The translations under genes and the position numbers were made by a program. From assembly GCF_003194565.2 (NCBI RefSeq), contig NZ_QICH01000001.1, forward strand, positions 124,001 through 188,000: 64,000 nt of DNA, in the 5' to 3' direction. This DNA is from Kangiella spongicola (lineage in GTDB: Bacteria > Pseudomonadota > Gammaproteobacteria > Enterobacterales > Kangiellaceae). Below, in pieces: positions 11,404 to 20,661 of this stretch. Within the stretch, counting starts at the first letter, position 1; each line of letters opens with the position of its first letter. A model generated the notes under the pieces. It saw only the letters and a list, made by a program, of their open reading frames with translations. It was not told the DNA's origin and made no database searches.

Positions 11404-12981
11404 TTAGTGTTCCCTTGTTTCTAAGAACTTTATATCAGGCCAACGCTCCATAGCCAAGTTTAAATTTACCATAGTTGGCGCTAAATAACTCCAGTTATCA
11501 CCACCATCTAAAGCAAGGTTGTCGGCATTTTTGCGTTTGAACTCTTCAAACTTTTTATCATCATCGCACACCACCCAGCGAGCTGTAGCAATGCTGACCT
11601 GATCATAAATACATTCAACTTTATATTCGTTCTTCAAGCGTGCCGCGACCACATCAAACTGCAACACACCAACGGCTCCCAACACCAAGTCGTTAGAATT
11701 CTGCGGTCTGAAGACCTGAGTAGCACCCTCTTCCGATAGTTGCACCAAGCCTTTTAATAATGCTTTATTCTTTAGTGGATCACGTAGGCGTACACGGCGG
11801 AAAAGCTCTGGTGCGAAGTTAGGAATACCACGGAACTTTAATTCCTCGCCTTCGGTAAACGTATCACCGATTTGAATAGTGCCGTGATTGTGTAGCCCAA
11901 TAATATCACCTGCATACGCTTCATCGAGGTGCTCACGGTCGCCGGCTAAAAACGTCAAAGCGTTGTTAACCGCCATATCACGCCCTAGTCGCACATGTCG
12001 CATTTTCATGCCCTTTTGATATTTACCACTACAAATACGGACGAAGGCTATACGATCTCGATGTAGCGGATCCATATTGGCCTGAATCTTAAAAACGAAG
12101 CCACTGAATTTTTCTTCCGTTGCTTTAACTTCGCGATCCTCACTTTCTCGCGGTAAAGGCGACGGCGCCCATTCGACTAAACCGCTCAGCATGTGATCCA
12201 CACCAAAGTTACCAAGCGCCGTACCGAAGAATACTGGCGAAAGTTTTCCATCTAAAAACTCTTGCAAGTCGAACTCATGACTTGCGCCTTTTACCAACTC
12301 AAGTTCATCGCGGAAGTCAGCTGCTAGCGGACCAATAGCCTCATCCAAATCAGGGTTATCGATACCTTCGATCACACGCTCTTCTTGGATGGTATGTCCT
12401 TGGCCGGATTGATACAGGTAAACCTTGTCTTCGAGCAAATGGTACACACCTTTAAACTCTTTCCCCATGCCGATCGGCCATGAAATCGGTGCGCATTTAA
12501 TCTTTAGAACATCCTCAACTTCATCCAGCAACTCAATTGGATCACGAATATCTCGGTCCATTTTGTTCATAAAGGTCAGAATTGGCGTATCACGTAGGCG
12601 ACAGACTTCCATCAACTTAATGGTACGAGCCTCTACACCTTTACCGCCATCGATCACCATCAGCGCCGAGTCGACCGCTGTTAAAGTACGATATGTGTCT
12701 TCAGAGAAATCTTCGTGACCTGGTGTGTCGAGTAAATTAACGGTCTTACCACCATAAGGAAACTGCATGACCGAGGTGGTCACAGAAATACCACGCTCTT
12801 TCTCCATCTCCATCCAATCTGAAGTCGCGTGCTTGCCCTTACGTCCTTTAACAACGCCGGCTTCCTGAATTTGCTTACCAAAAAGTAATACTTTTTCAGT
12901 AATGGTCGTTTTACCCGCATCTGGATGCGAAATGATCGCAAAAGTACGACGGTTTTCAATTTCAGACGTCAATTTAGACAT
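11404..12981 (-). CDS. prfC: Peptide chain release factor 3 (RF3)
   Basis: Translational GTPase that recycles RF1 and RF2 from the ribosome after peptide release. The 525-residue protein has G1 SHPDAGKTT (about residues 18-26), the switch region [10 protein letters not shown]3 DTPGHEDFS and G4 NKMDRD. Domain II and a C-terminal region follow ([24 protein letters not shown] split over two stretches). Length matches RF3 (E. coli 529), which lacks the EF-G domain IV. Placing prfC near rimI and holD recalls the E. coli holD-rimI-yjjG-prfC neighbourhood. The following TatD-family gene is 17 nt downstream. Confidence 0.97.
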   Translation of the reverse strand: MSKLTSEIENRRTFAIISHPDAGKTTITEKVLLFGKQIQEAGVVKGRKGKHATSDWMEMEKERGISVTTSVMQFPYGGKTVNLLDTPGHEDFSEDTYRTLTAVDSALMVIDGGKGVEARTIKLMEVCRLRDTPILTFMNKMDRDIRDPIELLDEVEDVLKIKCAPISWPIGMGKEFKGVYHLLEDKVYLYQSGQGHTIQEERVIEGIDNPDLDEAIGPLAADFRDELELVKGASHEFDLQEFLDGKLSPVFFGTALGNFGVDHMLSGLVEWAPSPLPRESEDREVKATEEKFSGFVFKIQANMDPLHRDRIAFVRICSGKYQKGMKMRHVRLGRDMAVNNALTFLAGDREHLDEAYAGDIIGLHNHGTIQIGDTFTEGEELKFRGIPNFAPELFRRVRLRDPLKNKALLKGLVQLSEEGATQVFRPQNSNDLVLGAVGVLQFDVVAARLKNEYKVECIYDQVSIATARWVVCDDDKKFEEFKRKNADNLALDGGDNWSYLAPTMVNLNLAMERWPDIKFLETREH

Positions 12982-13032
12982 GCTACTCTCTTCGTTACAT
13001 TATTCGTTGGATGGGCGTTACAGACGGAGCAA

Positions 13033-13048
13033 GCCCGCAAAGGCGGGC
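13033..13048 (-). terminator. GC-rich hairpin between ybdG and prfC, weak terminator candidate
   Basis: A perfect 6-bp stem GCCCGC / GCGGGC with an AAAG loop in the 75-bp gap. No good T tract follows on either strand, so termination is uncertain. It may instead be a structured 5' leader of prfC. Confidence 0.35.
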
Positions 13049-13056
13049 ATTATAAG

Positions 13057-14337
13057 CTATTTTTCCTGACCTACGCGACCACTAAAGGTATTTTCCTGCG
13101 CCGATGCTAGCTTTGAAAAATCATAGCCGGTTGGCGACTGATGGAGCCTTAAACCAAACTCCGGCAACACGGCGAAAATATGATCGAAAATATCAGACTG
13201 AATATTTTCGTATTCAGCCCATTTAGTGGTTGCAGTAAATGCGTAAACCTCGATAGGAATACCATTAGACGACGACTGCCCCTGCCTAACTAGCAGCGTC
13301 ATGTCCTGTCGAATTCCTTGGTGGTTCTCCAGATAGTTCAATAAGTAAGCTCTAAAGGTACCAATATTGGTTAGGCGGCGACCATTAGCTCGGGAAGTTA
13401 AATCAAACTGATTCTCTTCGTTGTATTGGCTGATTTCTTTTTGACGCTCTTCTAAATATGGCTCCAACAAGCGAGCTTTCTTTAATCGCGCCACATCATC
13501 GTCCGACAAAAATTCTACGCTTGTGGCATCGATTAGTACTTGACGTTTTATGCGTCTACCACCGGACTGCTCCATTCCACGCCAGTTTTTAAAGGAATCT
13601 GAGATCAGCGCGTAAGTCGGAATAGTGGTGATGGTTTTATCCCAGTTACGAACTTTAACTGTGGTTAAAGCGATTTCGATAACATCACCATCGGCACCAT
13701 AGGACGGCATTTCTAGCCAATCGCCAACGTCCAACATGTCATTAGCCGATAACTGGATCCCCGCCACTAAGCCGAGCAAAGGATCTTTAAAGACCAACAT
13801 AATCACTGCGGTCATCGCGCCTAACCCGCTTAAAATTATTAAAGGCGACTTACCGACTAAGGCAGAAACGGCAAGAATAATAACCACTACTGTCGCCACT
13901 AGCTTGACACTTTGAAATAGTCCGCGAAGCGGTAATCCCTTTAAGCGCGAGTCATCTGACGATATATCCAGCAAGGCATCAAGTAATGAAAATACTGCAA
14001 GCAAAATAAACAGAAGCACCCAGAGCACGCAGATTGTCTGGATCCATTCCATAACGCCAGAGTCGGGCTTAAGCCATAAGCCAGCCTGGATATAGATAAT
14101 CACACCTTGAATCACCAAAGCGATACGACTGAAAATCTTTCTTTCAAAGAAAGCTTTGCGCCAGCGCTTTTGAGACTTTTGGGCCATCTTATCTAAAAAA
14201 CGTAGCACCACTCGATGAAATATAAAGTGAATCGCTACCGAAATAAGGAGAATTAAGCCAAGGACCATAACTAAAGCCGTGATATCGGTAAACTGGTATC
14301 CTTGTACTTCCAACCACTGACTAAACTTTTGCTGCAT
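13057..14337 (-). CDS. ybdG: MscS-family mechanosensitive channel, YbdG type
   Basis: Inner-membrane miniconductance mechanosensitive channel involved in hypo-osmotic stress response. The 426-residue protein has about five transmembrane helices (residues about 20-200). The MscS pore/vestibule follows, with FKDPLLGLVAGIQLSANDML, GDWLEMPSYGADG and LTTVKVRNWDKTITTIPT. The C-terminal region reads FDHIFAVLPEFGLRLHQSPTG. These segments closely match my recollection of E. coli YbdG (415 residues) rather than MscS or MscK. It lies upstream of prfC, 75 bp apart. The short C-terminal extension is poorly conserved. Confidence 0.93.
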   Translation of the reverse strand: MQQKFSQWLEVQGYQFTDITALVMVLGLILLISVAIHFIFHRVVLRFLDKMAQKSQKRWRKAFFERKIFSRIALVIQGVIIYIQAGLWLKPDSGVMEWIQTICVLWVLLFILLAVFSLLDALLDISSDDSRLKGLPLRGLFQSVKLVATVVVIILAVSALVGKSPLIILSGLGAMTAVIMLVFKDPLLGLVAGIQLSANDMLDVGDWLEMPSYGADGDVIEIALTTVKVRNWDKTITTIPTYALISDSFKNWRGMEQSGGRRIKRQVLIDATSVEFLSDDDVARLKKARLLEPYLEERQKEISQYNEENQFDLTSRANGRRLTNIGTFRAYLLNYLENHQGIRQDMTLLVRQGQSSSNGIPIEVYAFTATTKWAEYENIQSDIFDHIFAVLPEFGLRLHQSPTGYDFSKLASAQENTFSGRVGQEK

Positions 14338-14346
14338 GCTTATAAC

Positions 14347-14378
14347 CTGTTAAACCTAAATTACGCGTAGTTTAACAG
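14347..14378. repeat. Inverted repeat between rimI and ybdG
   Basis: Arms CTGTTAAACCTA and TAGTTTAACAG are complementary over 11 bp with one bulged base and flank the 9-nt loop AATTACGCG. No T tract follows, so it is not a standard terminator. It sits 10 bp upstream of the ybdG start and could be an operator or a leader hairpin. Confidence 0.6.
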
Positions 14379-14407
14379 CTATCAAGCATTGAGGTGAAAT
14401 CTAAGGG

Positions 14408-14860
14408 TTATAAACTGCGTCGCATCACAATGGCGGCTTCGCGAGAATCTTGACTGGGATAGTAATTTGGGCGACGGCCGATTTCTTCAAAACCTTCTTT
14501 CGTATAAAAGGACAAGGCAGGCTGGTTTGATTCACGCACTTCGAGCAGCACGCTTTGCATTCCTGCGACCTTTGCTTTTTTATACATGGCTTGTATCAGT
14601 TGGCTAGCAAAGCCTTTCCCTTGGTATGACACTGAGGTTGTGATGTTCATCAGGTGACATTCATCAAATAAATAATTAAATACGACATAACCAATAATGC
14701 TGGAGTTTTGCTCTAACACAAGGCTGGGATATTCCTGCTCAATACAACTTAAGTGAATACTTTTTTTCCATGGGTAGTCGTGAGCTTCTAGCTCGATGTT
14801 GATCACTTGCTCAAGATCGACCACCTCAAGCGGACGAATATTAATTGATGAAGAATTCAT
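14408..14860 (-). CDS. rimI: Ribosomal-protein S18-alanine N-acetyltransferase (RimI)
   Basis: GNAT-fold acetyltransferase that modifies the N-terminal alanine of ribosomal protein S18 using acetyl-CoA. I use the ATG at 14860 (MNSSSINIRPL, 150 residues). It overlaps the TAA of the preceding HolD-like gene as TAATG, and this start matches RimI length. The acetyl-CoA loop is SYQGKGFASQLI (Q-x-x-G-x-G/A). Further family marks are LLEVRESNQPALSFYTKEGF and the C-terminal RRPNYYP. An in-frame ATG at 14890 would add ten residues unlike RimI. Translational coupling to the upstream gene is likely. Confidence 0.93.
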   Translation of the reverse strand: MNSSSINIRPLEVVDLEQVINIELEAHDYPWKKSIHLSCIEQEYPSLVLEQNSSIIGYVVFNYLFDECHLMNITTSVSYQGKGFASQLIQAMYKKAKVAGMQSVLLEVRESNQPALSFYTKEGFEEIGRRPNYYPSQDSREAAIVMRRSL

Positions 14861-15393
14861 TAGTGCAATCGCTGCAACAAGCTCCACCATTCTTTTTTCT
14901 TGCTTTGCAGCGCATCTAAAGAGGGAGCTTGGATACTTGGATGCTCGAAAGACGTCAACTCACTACCACAAAGGATTATTTTGCCACGACAACTTTCAAC
15001 CGATTGTGCGTATTCTGATTGCTCACTAAGTTGTGCAATGGCTGCTGTAAAAGGTTGATCTAACCAGGCTTTCCATGCCAGCTCTAACTGCCTTATTGAA
15101 GCCTTGCAACTTGCTGGATCAGCACTTTTAGGGATGACAAAAACAAAATCAGCACTCGCTTCGCCTTGCAAGATGCGAATAAAATCGCCTTCTATATTAG
15201 GAGCAGAGTCTATATTAGATTCAGCGGCTTCTTCAGCCTCTACCTTCACGGCATCAGCACTGGCCGAGGTTGCTTGAGGCCTAGATTCGCTTGGATCGAC
15301 TTTTAGATTAGTGTTTTCTTCAGCCTGATCGTTAAGAGGCACCCAAACAGGTACCTCTAACGCATCAAGATAAGCTCGATTCCAATGTGACAT
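14860..15393 (-). CDS. HolD-like protein, probable DNA polymerase III psi subunit
   Basis: Weakly recognised. Position directly before rimI with a TAATG overlap is the classic gammaproteobacterial holD-rimI arrangement. The ends fit the psi subunit, which bridges the clamp-loader chi subunit and SSB: an aromatic N-terminus (SHWNRAYLDALEVPVWVP) and KIILCGSELTSFEHP near the C-terminus. About 177 residues from the ATG at 15393; an in-frame TTG at 15411, directly after the preceding gene's TAA, is an alternative start. Unlike E. coli HolD (137 residues), it has an acidic low-complexity stretch (about residues 20-65, rich in E, A, S) after the N-terminal motif. Function rests mostly on context. 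Confidence 0.65.
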   Translation of the reverse strand: MSHWNRAYLDALEVPVWVPLNDQAEENTNLKVDPSESRPQATSASADAVKVEAEEAAESNIDSAPNIEGDFIRILQGEASADFVFVIPKSADPASCKASIRQLELAWKAWLDQPFTAAIAQLSEQSEYAQSVESCRGKIILCGSELTSFEHPSIQAPSLDALQSKKKEWWSLLQRLH

Positions 15394-15411
15394 TGATTCT
15401 GACACCGGCAA

Positions 15412-16563
15412 TTAGCGCTTAATGAGACTTAGTAAATCTTCGTCTAAAATATCGTGCTTTTGGTCCGCCAGCTTCTTGAATGCCACAAACGCTTCTTTCA
15501 GTTCATCATTGTTATCAAACTGAATACCTAAACCTGCAAGGTGGCTTTTGAAGGCATTTCGGCCTGAGTGCTTACCAAGAACCATGCGGTTATTGGCCCA
15601 GCCAACATCTTCAGCGCGCATAATTTCATAAGTTTCACGATTCTTCAAAACACCATCTTGATGAATACCCGATTCGTGTGCAAAAGCATTATCACCAACG
15701 ATAGCTTTATTCGGTTGAACCGCAAAGCCAGTAATTTTCGATACCAGCTGTGACGTCGGTACGATATGGCGAGTATCAATATCCACATCAACATCAAAGA
15801 AATCTGGACGTGTTTTAATCGCCATAATAACTTCTTCCAAGGACGCATTACCGGCACGCTCGCCCAAGCCATTGATAGTACACTCTACCTGGCGCGCACC
15901 TTTTTGTACTGCAGCCAAAGAGTTAGCAACGGCTAAGCCTAAATCGTTGTGGCAGTGCACGGAAAAGATAGCTTTATCAGAGTTTGGAATACGCTCGATT
16001 AACTGCTGAATTGTATTGGCGTACTGTTCAGGCATGTTATAACCAACCGTATCTGGAATATTGATAGTGCGAGCACCAGCATCAATAACCTTTTCAACAA
16101 TTTCGCACATAAAGTCTAAGTCTGAGCGACCAGCGTCTTCACATGAAAACTCAACATCTTCGCATAAGTTACGCGCCAAACGCACAGACTTCACGGCTTG
16201 CTCAATAACTGCTTCTGGTTCCATTTGTAGCTTGTGCTTCATGTGTAGCGGAGATGTTGCAATAAAAGTATGAATTCGACCTGAGTTTGCACCCTTGAGC
16301 GCTTCGCCAGCCACTTCAATATCTTTGTCTACAGCACGAGATAATGAACAAATGGTACTGTCTTTGATGTTATCCGCGACTAATTTAACGGCTTCAAAGT
16401 CGCCAGGACTCGCAACGGCAAATCCAGCTTCGATAACATCGACCTTCATTTTTTCTAATTGTTGCGCGATTTCTAGTTTTTCTTCTTTATCCATTGACGC
16501 GCCAGGACTTTGCTCACCATCACGCAAAGTTGTATCAAAAATAACGAGTTTATCTTTCGACAT
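15412..16563 (-). CDS. leuA: 2-isopropylmalate synthase-like enzyme lacking the C-terminal regulatory domain
   Basis: DRE-TIM metallolyase of the LeuA family, which condenses acetyl-CoA with 2-oxoisovalerate in leucine synthesis. The catalytic start is [12 protein letters not shown], and [26 protein letters not shown] and GKHSGRNAF all match LeuA. I use the ATG at 16563 ([15 protein letters not shown] upstream), giving 383 residues. The TTG at 16599 is a less likely start. Bacterial LeuA is usually 500 or more residues; this one stops just after the linker ([14 protein letters not shown]). It therefore lacks the leucine-binding allosteric domain. No leuBCD genes are adjacent, so another acyl-CoA/2-oxoacid condensation is possible. 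Confidence 0.82.
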   Translation of the reverse strand: MSKDKLVIFDTTLRDGEQSPGASMDKEEKLEIAQQLEKMKVDVIEAGFAVASPGDFEAVKLVADNIKDSTICSLSRAVDKDIEVAGEALKGANSGRIHTFIATSPLHMKHKLQMEPEAVIEQAVKSVRLARNLCEDVEFSCEDAGRSDLDFMCEIVEKVIDAGARTINIPDTVGYNMPEQYANTIQQLIERIPNSDKAIFSVHCHNDLGLAVANSLAAVQKGARQVECTINGLGERAGNASLEEVIMAIKTRPDFFDVDVDIDTRHIVPTSQLVSKITGFAVQPNKAIVGDNAFAHESGIHQDGVLKNRETYEIMRAEDVGWANNRMVLGKHSGRNAFKSHLAGLGIQFDNNDELKEAFVAFKKLADQKHDILDEDLLSLIKR

Positions 16564-16622
16564 ATATTCGGTCTCTTCAAATTCTAATAAATGTGCCAAT
16601 TAACCTTTAAGGCATTAGCTAT

Positions 16623-16651
16623 ATCATAAACTTAATAGTCCAGAATACCAA
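16623..16651 (-). promoter_or_regulatory. Sigma70-type promoter of the leuA-like gene
   Basis: On the minus strand TTGGTA (16651-16646) and TATGAT (16628-16623) are separated by 17 bp, about 60 bp upstream of the leuA-like ATG. It probably also drives the tightly linked holD-like gene and rimI. Confidence 0.55.
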
Positions 16652-16713
16652 ATATTGAAGATGCTTAATAACAGGGAGCAACAGGTATGATGAGTGTTCA
16701 ATATTTAAGCCAT

Positions 16714-16740
16714 AAAAAAAGGCGCTAGATAGCGCCTTTC
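16714..16740 (-). terminator. Rho-independent terminator of the small exported-protein gene
   Basis: A perfect stem AAAGGCGCTA / TAGCGCCTTT with a 2-nt loop. On the minus strand a run of seven Ts (16720-16714) follows. Confidence 0.88.
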
Positions 16741-16746
16741 ATAACT

Positions 16747-17061
16747 TCAGCCGTTACAGATTTGTTGGGCTCGGTTGAACTTTACACGATTACGAGGAAT
16801 TAAGTTCTCATGGCTTAACTCGCCTGATTTCAGCCTTGAGCTAATTACCGAGGCTTCAGCATCAGTAATCAATGGGATCATTGACTCAGCAATGCATCCA
16901 CAGTTGGCTAACCCATTTAATTCACAGCTTTTTTCAATCTCGCTGATTACAACCTGCTTATCCGATAGCTGGCTACCTTGCTGAACAGGAACTCCTTTTT
17001 CTTCAGCAACAAGCGTAAAGCTGACTGCCAGGATGGCCATTGTTAATAATATTTTGTACAT
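16747..17061 (-). CDS. Small exported cysteine-containing protein, unknown function
   Basis: A 104-residue protein I do not recognise. It begins with a typical Sec signal peptide (MYKILLTMAILAVSFTLVAEE; cleavage likely near residue 19). The mature part is about 85 residues with four cysteines (SC, ANCGC, QQIC), enough for two disulfide bonds in the periplasm. GGAG lies 9 nt upstream of the ATG. It has its own terminator and stands alone between fadE and the leuA-like gene. There is no lipobox. The spacing ELNGLANCGC...QQICNG resembles small periplasmic proteins of unknown role. Confidence 0.75.
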   Translation of the reverse strand: MYKILLTMAILAVSFTLVAEEKGVPVQQGSQLSDKQVVISEIEKSCELNGLANCGCIAESMIPLITDAEASVISSRLKSGELSHENLIPRNRVKFNRAQQICNG

Positions 17062-17198
17062 TTCTCGCTCCTATAAATAGCGTCGCCACACGTTGTTTCA
17101 CCTAGTTTAGCCATAATATATACCATACTCCATCTTTTGCTCACTGAAAAGATGTGACTTTTGTTGCAGAAATACACTAATTATTCCTAACTTGGCAA

Positions 17199-19646
17199 CT
17201 AGTCCTCAACCACACCTGAAATCTGCTCATTAGAGTAGTCATCCACTTGGATAACGTCCATACGCGCAGTTTCCGCATCGCTTAAGATTTGCTTTTCATC
17301 TTCGGTGATAATCCCTTTCTCAAGCGCTTGCTCGATACGCTCCATATTGGTCAAATTCTTATCAAGCTCCTTAGACTTCATCGCTTTGCGCAGTTTAAAG
17401 CGTACGCTATCTGCTTCAAGAACCTTCTTAAAGGCAAGCTCAACTCGGCCTGTTACGTCATCATCCGTATTGCCAACATACGCATATTGAGTAATCCGAT
17501 CACGGATTTCACAATCCTTCATCATCGGCAATACTAATTCACGTTCTAGGCGATCTGATGGACGTTTATAACTTTTGCCATAAGGGAAGGCGATAAAACG
17601 CAACACTTTACCTACGGCTTTATTCGGGAAGTTTTCATAGAAGTCATAGAAAGCTTCTTGGATTTTGTGCAAACCGTACTCCATATTCCAACGAACATAC
17701 GGCAAGTCAGCTAACGGACGCTCGTGGTCTTCGTAATATTTCAGTACTGTTGAACACAAGTATAGGTGGCTCAAGACATCCGCCAAGCGTGCAGACAAAC
17801 GCTCTTTACGTTTTAAATCACCGCCAAGCATGCCCATAGCTACATCAGAAGTTAGCGCTAACGCAGAGCTCATTCGCGTTAACTGTTGATAGTAACGACC
17901 AGTTTCGCCGGCAACAGGTTTCTCTGCGATTCTCGCAGCTGTAACACCCAAACCTAAAGTACGGAAGAAGTTACTGACGCCATAACCTACGTGACGGAAT
18001 AACAAACTATCAAAACGCTTTACGCCCTCTTCTTCATCGTCCAATTGTGCCGCTAACATTTCACGCAAGACATAAGGATGACAGCGGATAGCGCCCTGAC
18101 CAAAGATCATCAAATTACGCGTTAAAATATTCGCGCCTTCCACCGTAATACCGATAGGCTGGCTCATAAAGCCATTGGCGAGATAGTTACGTTCACCCAT
18201 GATAATGCCACGACCAGCGTGAACATCCATCGCGTGATTCATAATATCGCGCCCCATTTCCGTCATCTCGTATTTAGCGATGGCAGAAACGACCGATGGT
18301 TTTACGCCTAAATCCACAGCGCCTGCAGTCATCAAACGACTCGCTTCAGTACGATAAGCCAGGCCTGCGATTTGCGCCATCGCTTCTTCAACACCTTCGA
18401 AGCGACCAATAGGTAATTTAAACTGCTCACGAACTAAAGCATAAGCACCTGTCATACGGTAAGACAGTTTAGCAACCGCCGTACCCATCGCTGGCAATGA
18501 AATCGAACGACCCGCGGCCAAACTTTCCATCAGCATACGCCAGCCTTGACCTGCGTAATCTTCACCACCAATTAACATGCTCATTGGAATAAACACGTCG
18601 TCGCCAGTAGTCGTACCGTTCATGAAAGCTTGGTTCATTGGTAAATGACGACGGCCAGTATTAACGCCCGGGTGATCCGCTGGAATTAAGGCACAAGTAA
18701 TGCCGTAATCTTCTTTATCTTTGTTACCTAGCAAGCCTTCTGGGTCATACAGTTTGAAAGCTAGACCAACAATGGTCGCGACTGGAGCCAGAGTAATATA
18801 ACGCTTGTTCCAGGTGATGCGAATACCAAGGGTTTCTTCACCGTTGTACTCGCCCTTACAGACAATACCTTTATCAGGAATTGCACCGGCATCAGAACCA
18901 GCCACCGGCGAGGTTAATGCGAAGCAAGGGATTTCTTCACCCGTCGCCAAGCGCGGAAGGTAATAATCTTTTTGTTCTTGAGTACCGTAATGCAGTAATA
19001 ACTCACCAGGGCCTAACGAGTTTGGCACCATTACCGTAACCGCAGCACTACCACTTCGAGTAGCAATTTTAGTGACCACCGTAGAGTGAGCAAGAGCCGA
19101 GAAGCCTTTACCGCCATACTCTTTCGGGATAATCATTCCCAAGAAACCTTTGTCCTTAATGAACTGCCACACTTCCGGTGGTAAATCTTTACGTTTATGA
19201 ACGATATCCCAATCATCCAGCATCGAACAAAGCTCTTCTGTTTCGTTATCGACAAAAGCTTGCTCTTCTTCAGTTAGTTCAGGCTTCTTGTAATTAAGCA
19301 GAGTCTGCCAGTTCGGCTTACCGCGGAATAATTCAGCTTCCCACCAAACATCACCTGCTTCTAAAGCGGTTTTTTCTGTTTCAGTCATTGGTGGCAGGAC
19401 TTTCTGCATAAAGTGATAGAGTTTTCGCGAAATCCAGTCGACTCGCAGGTCAGGCAAATAGTAAAACAGTGACACAACACCATAAATTAATAAGGAGACA
19501 TAAAAGCCCCACGAATTATCAAAGGCGATTAACAACACCAACAGCGCCACGCCATTTACGATCATTGCGTTTTTCATTGCCATGCGTTGATAAGCGCAAA
19601 AGCCTACCGCTGCTAGCATGATTAAAAACTCTAGTAACCCTATCAT
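17199..19646 (-). CDS. fadE: Acyl-CoA dehydrogenase FadE
   Basis: Flavoprotein that performs the first step of fatty-acid beta-oxidation, oxidising acyl-CoA to trans-2-enoyl-CoA. The 815-residue protein matches the E. coli FadE length. It has two N-terminal hydrophobic segments (about residues 1-65), then the acyl-CoA dehydrogenase N-terminal, middle and C-terminal domains: PKEYGGKGFSALAHS, CFALTSPVAGSDAGAIPD, LAAGRSISLPAMG, HAGRGIIMGERNY. A FadE-specific C-terminal extension follows. AGGA lies 7 nt before the ATG at 19646. It sits 65 bp downstream of psrA on the same strand with no terminator between them, so cotranscription and PsrA control are likely. Confidence 0.96.
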   Translation of the reverse strand: MIGLLEFLIMLAAVGFCAYQRMAMKNAMIVNGVALLVLLIAFDNSWGFYVSLLIYGVVSLFYYLPDLRVDWISRKLYHFMQKVLPPMTETEKTALEAGDVWWEAELFRGKPNWQTLLNYKKPELTEEEQAFVDNETEELCSMLDDWDIVHKRKDLPPEVWQFIKDKGFLGMIIPKEYGGKGFSALAHSTVVTKIATRSGSAAVTVMVPNSLGPGELLLHYGTQEQKDYYLPRLATGEEIPCFALTSPVAGSDAGAIPDKGIVCKGEYNGEETLGIRITWNKRYITLAPVATIVGLAFKLYDPEGLLGNKDKEDYGITCALIPADHPGVNTGRRHLPMNQAFMNGTTTGDDVFIPMSMLIGGEDYAGQGWRMLMESLAAGRSISLPAMGTAVAKLSYRMTGAYALVREQFKLPIGRFEGVEEAMAQIAGLAYRTEASRLMTAGAVDLGVKPSVVSAIAKYEMTEMGRDIMNHAMDVHAGRGIIMGERNYLANGFMSQPIGITVEGANILTRNLMIFGQGAIRCHPYVLREMLAAQLDDEEEGVKRFDSLLFRHVGYGVSNFFRTLGLGVTAARIAEKPVAGETGRYYQQLTRMSSALALTSDVAMGMLGGDLKRKERLSARLADVLSHLYLCSTVLKYYEDHERPLADLPYVRWNMEYGLHKIQEAFYDFYENFPNKAVGKVLRFIAFPYGKSYKRPSDRLERELVLPMMKDCEIRDRITQYAYVGNTDDDVTGRVELAFKKVLEADSVRFKLRKAMKSKELDKNLTNMERIEQALEKGIITEDEKQILSDAETARMDVIQVDDYSNEQISGVVED

Positions 19647-19710
19647 TCGTTTTCCTCGGTACTCTGTATTTTAAAATTAGATTATTTGGTGGAATCGGTC
19701 GCTTCTAAAC

Positions 19711-20340
19711 TCAAGCTTTCATGCCTGCAGCTAAAAACGGTACCATTTCTTCTATCACATCTTTGACTTCTAAACTTCGATTGAAGTCAGCTTCTGAAAT
19801 TTGGCGTAACGCATCACTACCAGCAAGGGTGAAAATCAAGCTACCAAGCATGTAGTGGAGCCTCCAAAAGATTTGATCGTTAGTCAGTTCGGGGTAACCC
19901 TTTTGGAATAAAAGAGTAAAGCGAACCAGTACATGACCATAACGTTCAGTCACGTAACGACGTAAATGTCCTTGAGTTTCGGCATAAGCGCGTCCTAATA
20001 AACGCATGAATATTGAAACAGCATTGGGTCTTTTCGTATTAAGTGACAATAACGGATCAATTAAAGCGGCTAATAAGGTTTCGGCCTTGAGTTCGTTTGC
20101 AGGCTCTTGCTCCAGTTGCTCAAGACGGACACTTAGCTGCTGCGTAAAGTCCTGTAAGAATCGATCAAACACGGCTTGAATCAAAGATTTCTTAGAGCCA
20201 AAGTGGTAATTCACACTGGCTAGATTAACTTTCGCTCGACCTGTAATGGTTCTTAGACTGGTTTCCGCAAAGCCACGTTCCGCAAAGAGAAACTCAGCGG
20301 CATCTAGAATCTTGGTCTGGGTTGTATCATGTGAACTCAT
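19711..20340 (-). CDS. psrA: TetR-family regulator, PsrA type
   Basis: DNA-binding repressor of the TetR family. The 209-residue protein has an N-terminal helix-turn-helix (ILDAAEFLFAERGFAETSL ... VNLASVNYHFGSKKSLIQAV). This resembles Pseudomonas PsrA, which senses long-chain fatty acids and controls beta-oxidation and rpoS. A ligand-binding domain follows (about residues 75-209). It lies directly before fadE on the same strand, as expected for a fatty-acid-degradation regulator. Its own promoter is covered by a long dyad, suggesting autoregulation. Family assignment is sure. The PsrA name rests on sequence resemblance and context. Confidence 0.85.
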   Translation of the reverse strand: MSSHDTTQTKILDAAEFLFAERGFAETSLRTITGRAKVNLASVNYHFGSKKSLIQAVFDRFLQDFTQQLSVRLEQLEQEPANELKAETLLAALIDPLLSLNTKRPNAVSIFMRLLGRAYAETQGHLRRYVTERYGHVLVRFTLLFQKGYPELTNDQIFWRLHYMLGSLIFTLAGSDALRQISEADFNRSLEVKDVIEEMVPFLAAGMKA

Positions 20341-20361
20341 ATCAATAAGGCTACACCAAAT

Positions 20362-20405
20362 AAAACACTTGTTTGAAACATACGTTCAAAACGGTGTTTT
20401 GTCAA
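20362..20405 (-). promoter_or_regulatory. psrA promoter with overlapping 39-bp dyad operator
   Basis: On the minus strand TTGACA (20405-20400) and TATGTT (20382-20377) are separated by 17 bp. The dyad has 16-bp arms AAAACACTTGTTTGAA (20362-20377) and TTCAAAACGGTGTTTT (20385-20400), pairing at 13 of 16 positions around a 7-bp centre, so it covers the spacer and -10. The core GAAAC-N4-GTTC (20375-20387) resembles the published PsrA motif G/C-AAAC-N(2-4)-GTTT-G/C. Confidence 0.75.
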
Positions 20406-20661
20406 GATATTACAACGACTAAGACACTCCATTGTCACATGACAGGAGTTAGGAACTGACACTTAAATAGGTATTTAAACTCATCGCCGAGTTCCAAGGG
20501 GCCAAAAATAAATGCAACTAAAACTGTGAATAAAGAATTGAATAGGTCAAATTATCACTGACCGAATCGGGCTTGCTCAATCACTTTAATGTAAAAATTA
20601 AAACTCGAGATTGTGAAAATAAGATCTAGCAAAAAATTGAAGCTGGAGTATTACAAAAAAA
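20406..20661. other. Intergenic stretch between psrA promoter and glutaredoxin-like gene
   Basis: Together with the psrA promoter region this is a 321-bp gap. It is AT-rich and has stops in all frames. I see only short chance-level palindromes (for example GGTCA...TGACC) and no gene, RNA or terminator. Confidence 0.6.
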
